Assembly: GCF_963259705.1 (NCBI RefSeq)
Contig: NC_081841.1
Span: forward strand, 93,914,559 to 93,978,558
Reading direction: 5' to 3'
Origin: Myotis daubentonii
Taxonomy: Eukaryota; Chordata; Mammalia; Chiroptera; Vespertilionidae
DNA length: 64,000 bases
The position numbers and the translations under genes were made by a program. The notes beneath the pieces were generated by a model. It made no database searches and was not told the DNA's origin. It worked only from the letters and a program-made list of their open reading frames with translations. Below, piece after piece: positions 61,410 to 64,000 of this stretch (position 1 is its first letter; each line of letters starts with the position of its first letter).

Positions 61410-61560
61410 ATGGGTGTATAAAGTGAAAGAGGCTACAGTTTGAATCTCAGCACCACCACTTATTGGTTAAGCCTTGTGCAAACTCCCTAACGTCCCTGAA
61501 TCTCAGCTTTCTTAACTGCAAAATGAGGGGTTGTCCATGAGAGTCTCTACCTCTCTCACA
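61410..61560 (+). repeat. MIR-like SINE
   Basis: 'tacagtttgaatctcagcac', 'caccacttattggttaagcc', 'ttgtgcaaactccctaacgt' and 'aactgcaaaatgaggggttg' follow the sense MIR order. Confidence 0.75.
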
Positions 61561-62659
61561 TGCCATTATGCTCTCACTAAGGAGCTCTCCTATAAGAAAT
61601 ACCCCCCAGGTGGGGCACACACCATCCCAGTGGTGCTCGGTGGCCCCTTGGGCAGCTCATAAGATGCTTTGAAAGAAAGTTTTAGGGTTCAGGATTGGTG
61701 AGTAAATGAATGCAAGTTTGATGGCCTAAGACCACCCTTAAATGATGATAATCATTGTGATCATTGAATTACCACCAAGCCCAGGCCAGATTCTTCACTT
61801 CAGCTCCCCGGAAACCCCATGAGGATGGATACTTCTATATGTCAGATGAGGAATTAGGACTGGAAGAAGTTGGCATCTGGCTGACATGCAGTATCAGGCC
61901 CAGTGTCACTCATCAGGGAGATAGTGGCACTAGGGGACAAACCCAGCTTGTCCCCTGACTGTTCAGCTGCACTGAGCCAATGTGACAGCACTGGGAATAC
62001 AATTTCCCCTCCGCACAGTGCAGAGGGTGGCCTGCAGAGGCCTCAGTTACTAGGCAGCTGAACTCTCCGTTTACAGACGGGCTTAGAAATGCATTGAAGG
62101 AGAGATGCTTTTTCCTAAAATCTTTCAGGATTAAATTTTTTAAAATGTTCATTAAATACATAGTATCTTAGGGAACTATGTCCCTAAGATATGTTTGGAG
62201 GAGGGGGTGTGTGGGGAGGGAACAAAGAACAGCCAGTGAGAGCTGTGTTCCTTTGACTCATGCTTTTCTAAGGCACATGAAGACCTTCCACAGGGAGAAG
62301 AGGCAGAGAACATCACCGTCTCCCAGAGGGTGAGCACTTGTGAAAGTCTGGCTTGAGGATAAGATGCCGGTCAAACCCCATTAAATCACCCGAGGCTGGT
62401 GCCAAATTCCCAATTGAAACCTGCATTTGGGAAGGAAGCTGCTCGGTCGGCAACAGGACATGCGCCAGACTCCCCTCTAGAATCTGGAAATACCTACCCA
62501 TCCTCTCCCCAGATGAAACTTTCTCACCAAGACACACTGCCTTTGTCTAGAATCCTTCCTTAAGAGCCTGCGCCACACTCCTGCTCTTACTCCCTCGCGG
62601 CTGTGGCATAAGTTGAATTTAGTGCAAGTGCTGGGCAAATGCCTGAGAGAGTCTGTGCA

Positions 62660-62870
62660 TGCAATAGTTAAAAGGCTTGGGCTTTGGAGTTCAAATCTGG
62701 GCTCTGCCATTTATTTGCTGTGTAACCTTCACAAGAATTTAACCTCTCAAAGAGCTGCTTTCTTCTTCTTTAAAATGAAGATGATGACTTCAGTTGTTAT
62801 GAGGATTAAACATGATAATAAACATACAGAGTGTAAGGTAGTGCCTGTAGAGAGAGGTTGACAGATGGTG
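62660..62870 (+). repeat. MIR SINE, nearly full length
   Basis: 'ggctttggagttcaaatctg', 'ggctctgccatttatttgct', 'gtgtaaccttcacaagaatt', 'tttaaaatgaagatgatgac' and 'tatgaggattaaacatgata' follow MIR from near its head to its 3' part. Confidence 0.85.
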
Positions 62871-62979
62871 GTTGTCACTATATGGTTGGAGCGTTGGCTT
62901 TGCCACCATCAGAGTTGTGTGACCATGGGCAGATCAAGCTTTTCCTTGAGCTTGTTTGTAATATGAAGAGTTTGGTTCA

Positions 62980-63125
62980 CTAGTTCTGTGTTCCAGAATC
63001 ATCTGGGACACTTTTAAAAATACAGATACCTGGGCCCAAACCAGACCTACTGACTCAGAACCTCCAGACTCAAAAGCTGTAACTTTACAAATCTATACAG
63101 GCAATTCCAACCACAGTGTGGAAAC
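62980..63125 (+). mobile_element. MER5A-like hAT-Charlie fragment
   Basis: 'ttccagaatcatctgggaca', 'cagatacctgggcccaaacc' and 'gacctactgactcagaacct' match the MER5 central part; the right end ('ccaaccacagtgtggaaac') is decayed. Confidence 0.65.
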
Positions 63126-64000
63126 TTTGTGTTAGATAACCTTTAAAATTTCTCCCAGTCCTTCAAAGGTGAGCTTGAAGTCTCACGGCCTTTAATAAAC
63201 CCTTTCCAGCCATTCCCCACCATGGGACCCTCCTGTATCCTCAGTACTTACTGTGTAGCTTCTGGCTCAATACAGACCCACATATAATGCTCTTTCATTC
63301 CCAAATATTTAGTGTCCATACTGCTTCACAATATCCTATGTTTTAGGTGTTTTGTTTTGTTTTCCCCCAGGGGTTAGTTCATGTCTTATGTCCACAGCTA
63401 GACTATACTACCTTCAGTTATTCAGGAGGCAGATCAGCCAGGACATTAGATTTTTCCCTCTCCTTTCTGCCGATCATTCATTTCCCAAAACCTCCTTGAA
63501 CAAAGTGGAGCAGGGATGGGAGATAATGCAAATCAAACAGATTAATTTTTATTGCAAGTCTATCTTATCTACCAAATGAGTGAATGTGGAGTAAGGTCCA
63601 TTTACTACCAGAAAATATTGCTATTAATTTTCTGGCGATTTAAAAAATAACATCAGAAGGATCTGTGAACTTTTGTTTAAGGATTGAAACAAACTCTTTA
63701 AAAGAGCTGCACCAGGGTGCCATGAGTATAACTGAAGCAGCAGTGAAGCCCAGGCCTACCAAAACTACATACTAAGTTGACTCAAATCACCACTTTAGTA
63801 ACTCAGTGGAGAAAAAGATCTATTCTTTCCTGGGAATACATATTATTCATCTATCTCTGCTATTCTTTTGGAAAATGAACAAAAAATAGATCACCCAAGA
63901 TCAATGAAACAATACCTAACAACTTCTAACATATGTGTAATTGGAGTCCCTGAAGAAAAGAGAGAATCAGTCAGAAAAAAAAATATTTGTAGAGATAATA

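Overview
The window is nuclear DNA of a mammal, most probably a vespertilionid bat. Its coding content is split into short exons with GT-AG borders, and the intervening sequence is full of mammalian repeats (L1, MIR, MER5A-like elements). Three further repeat classes together point to vesper bats: tRNA-derived Ves-type SINEs, HeliBat-type Helitrons (a 5' TC-YTATATAATAAA end, a 3' GTGCACGAA-type hairpin and a terminal CTAG, inserted between A and T), and short non-autonomous hAT elements including SPIN-like copies. The species call is inference from repeats; no search was run.

Two protein-coding genes are present, both partial, arranged tail to tail. On the + strand, five exons (3350-19827) encode the last ~152 residues of a Rab-type GTPase ending KKKSCCG. 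I assign this to CRACR2A (EFCAB4B), the large EF-hand/Rab protein of T-cell calcium signalling; the P-loop exon and everything upstream lie before position 1. On the - strand, four exons (60915 down to 42941) encode the C-terminal ~156 residues of PRMT8, the membrane-anchored brain arginine methyltransferase; its N-terminal methyltransferase exons lie beyond position 64000. CRACR2A and PRMT8 are convergent neighbours in human too (remembered), so each assignment supports the other. About 21.5 kb separates the two poly(A) signals (20703 and 42196), and I see no further gene there.

Layout. 1-3349: CRACR2A intron with a (GGAA)n array. 3350-3656: two Rab exons. 3657-15615: a 12-kb intron holding two old SINEs, an antisense L1 split by a Helitron, a MER5A-like element and a 1.2-kb Helitron containing nine ~80-bp palindromic repeat units. 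15616-20725: last three exons and 3' UTR. 20726-42195: intergenic, with Ves SINEs, a second antisense L1/HAL1-like element split by another Helitron, hAT elements and many MIRs. 42180-64000: PRMT8 3' end and introns, with a SPIN-like hAT, two more Helitron pieces, L1 3' ends, two LTR-like segments, further hATs and microsatellites.

The two genes do not form one pathway; their adjacency is conserved synteny. The distinctive content is the DNA-transposon and Helitron load: four Helitrons with a recognisable 5' end, one orphan 3' end, and at least four young-looking hAT elements, three of them with perfect or near-perfect 8-bp target duplications. I did not find a convincing undescribed gene system; the most unusual structure is the hairpin minisatellite inside the Helitron at 13214-14459.
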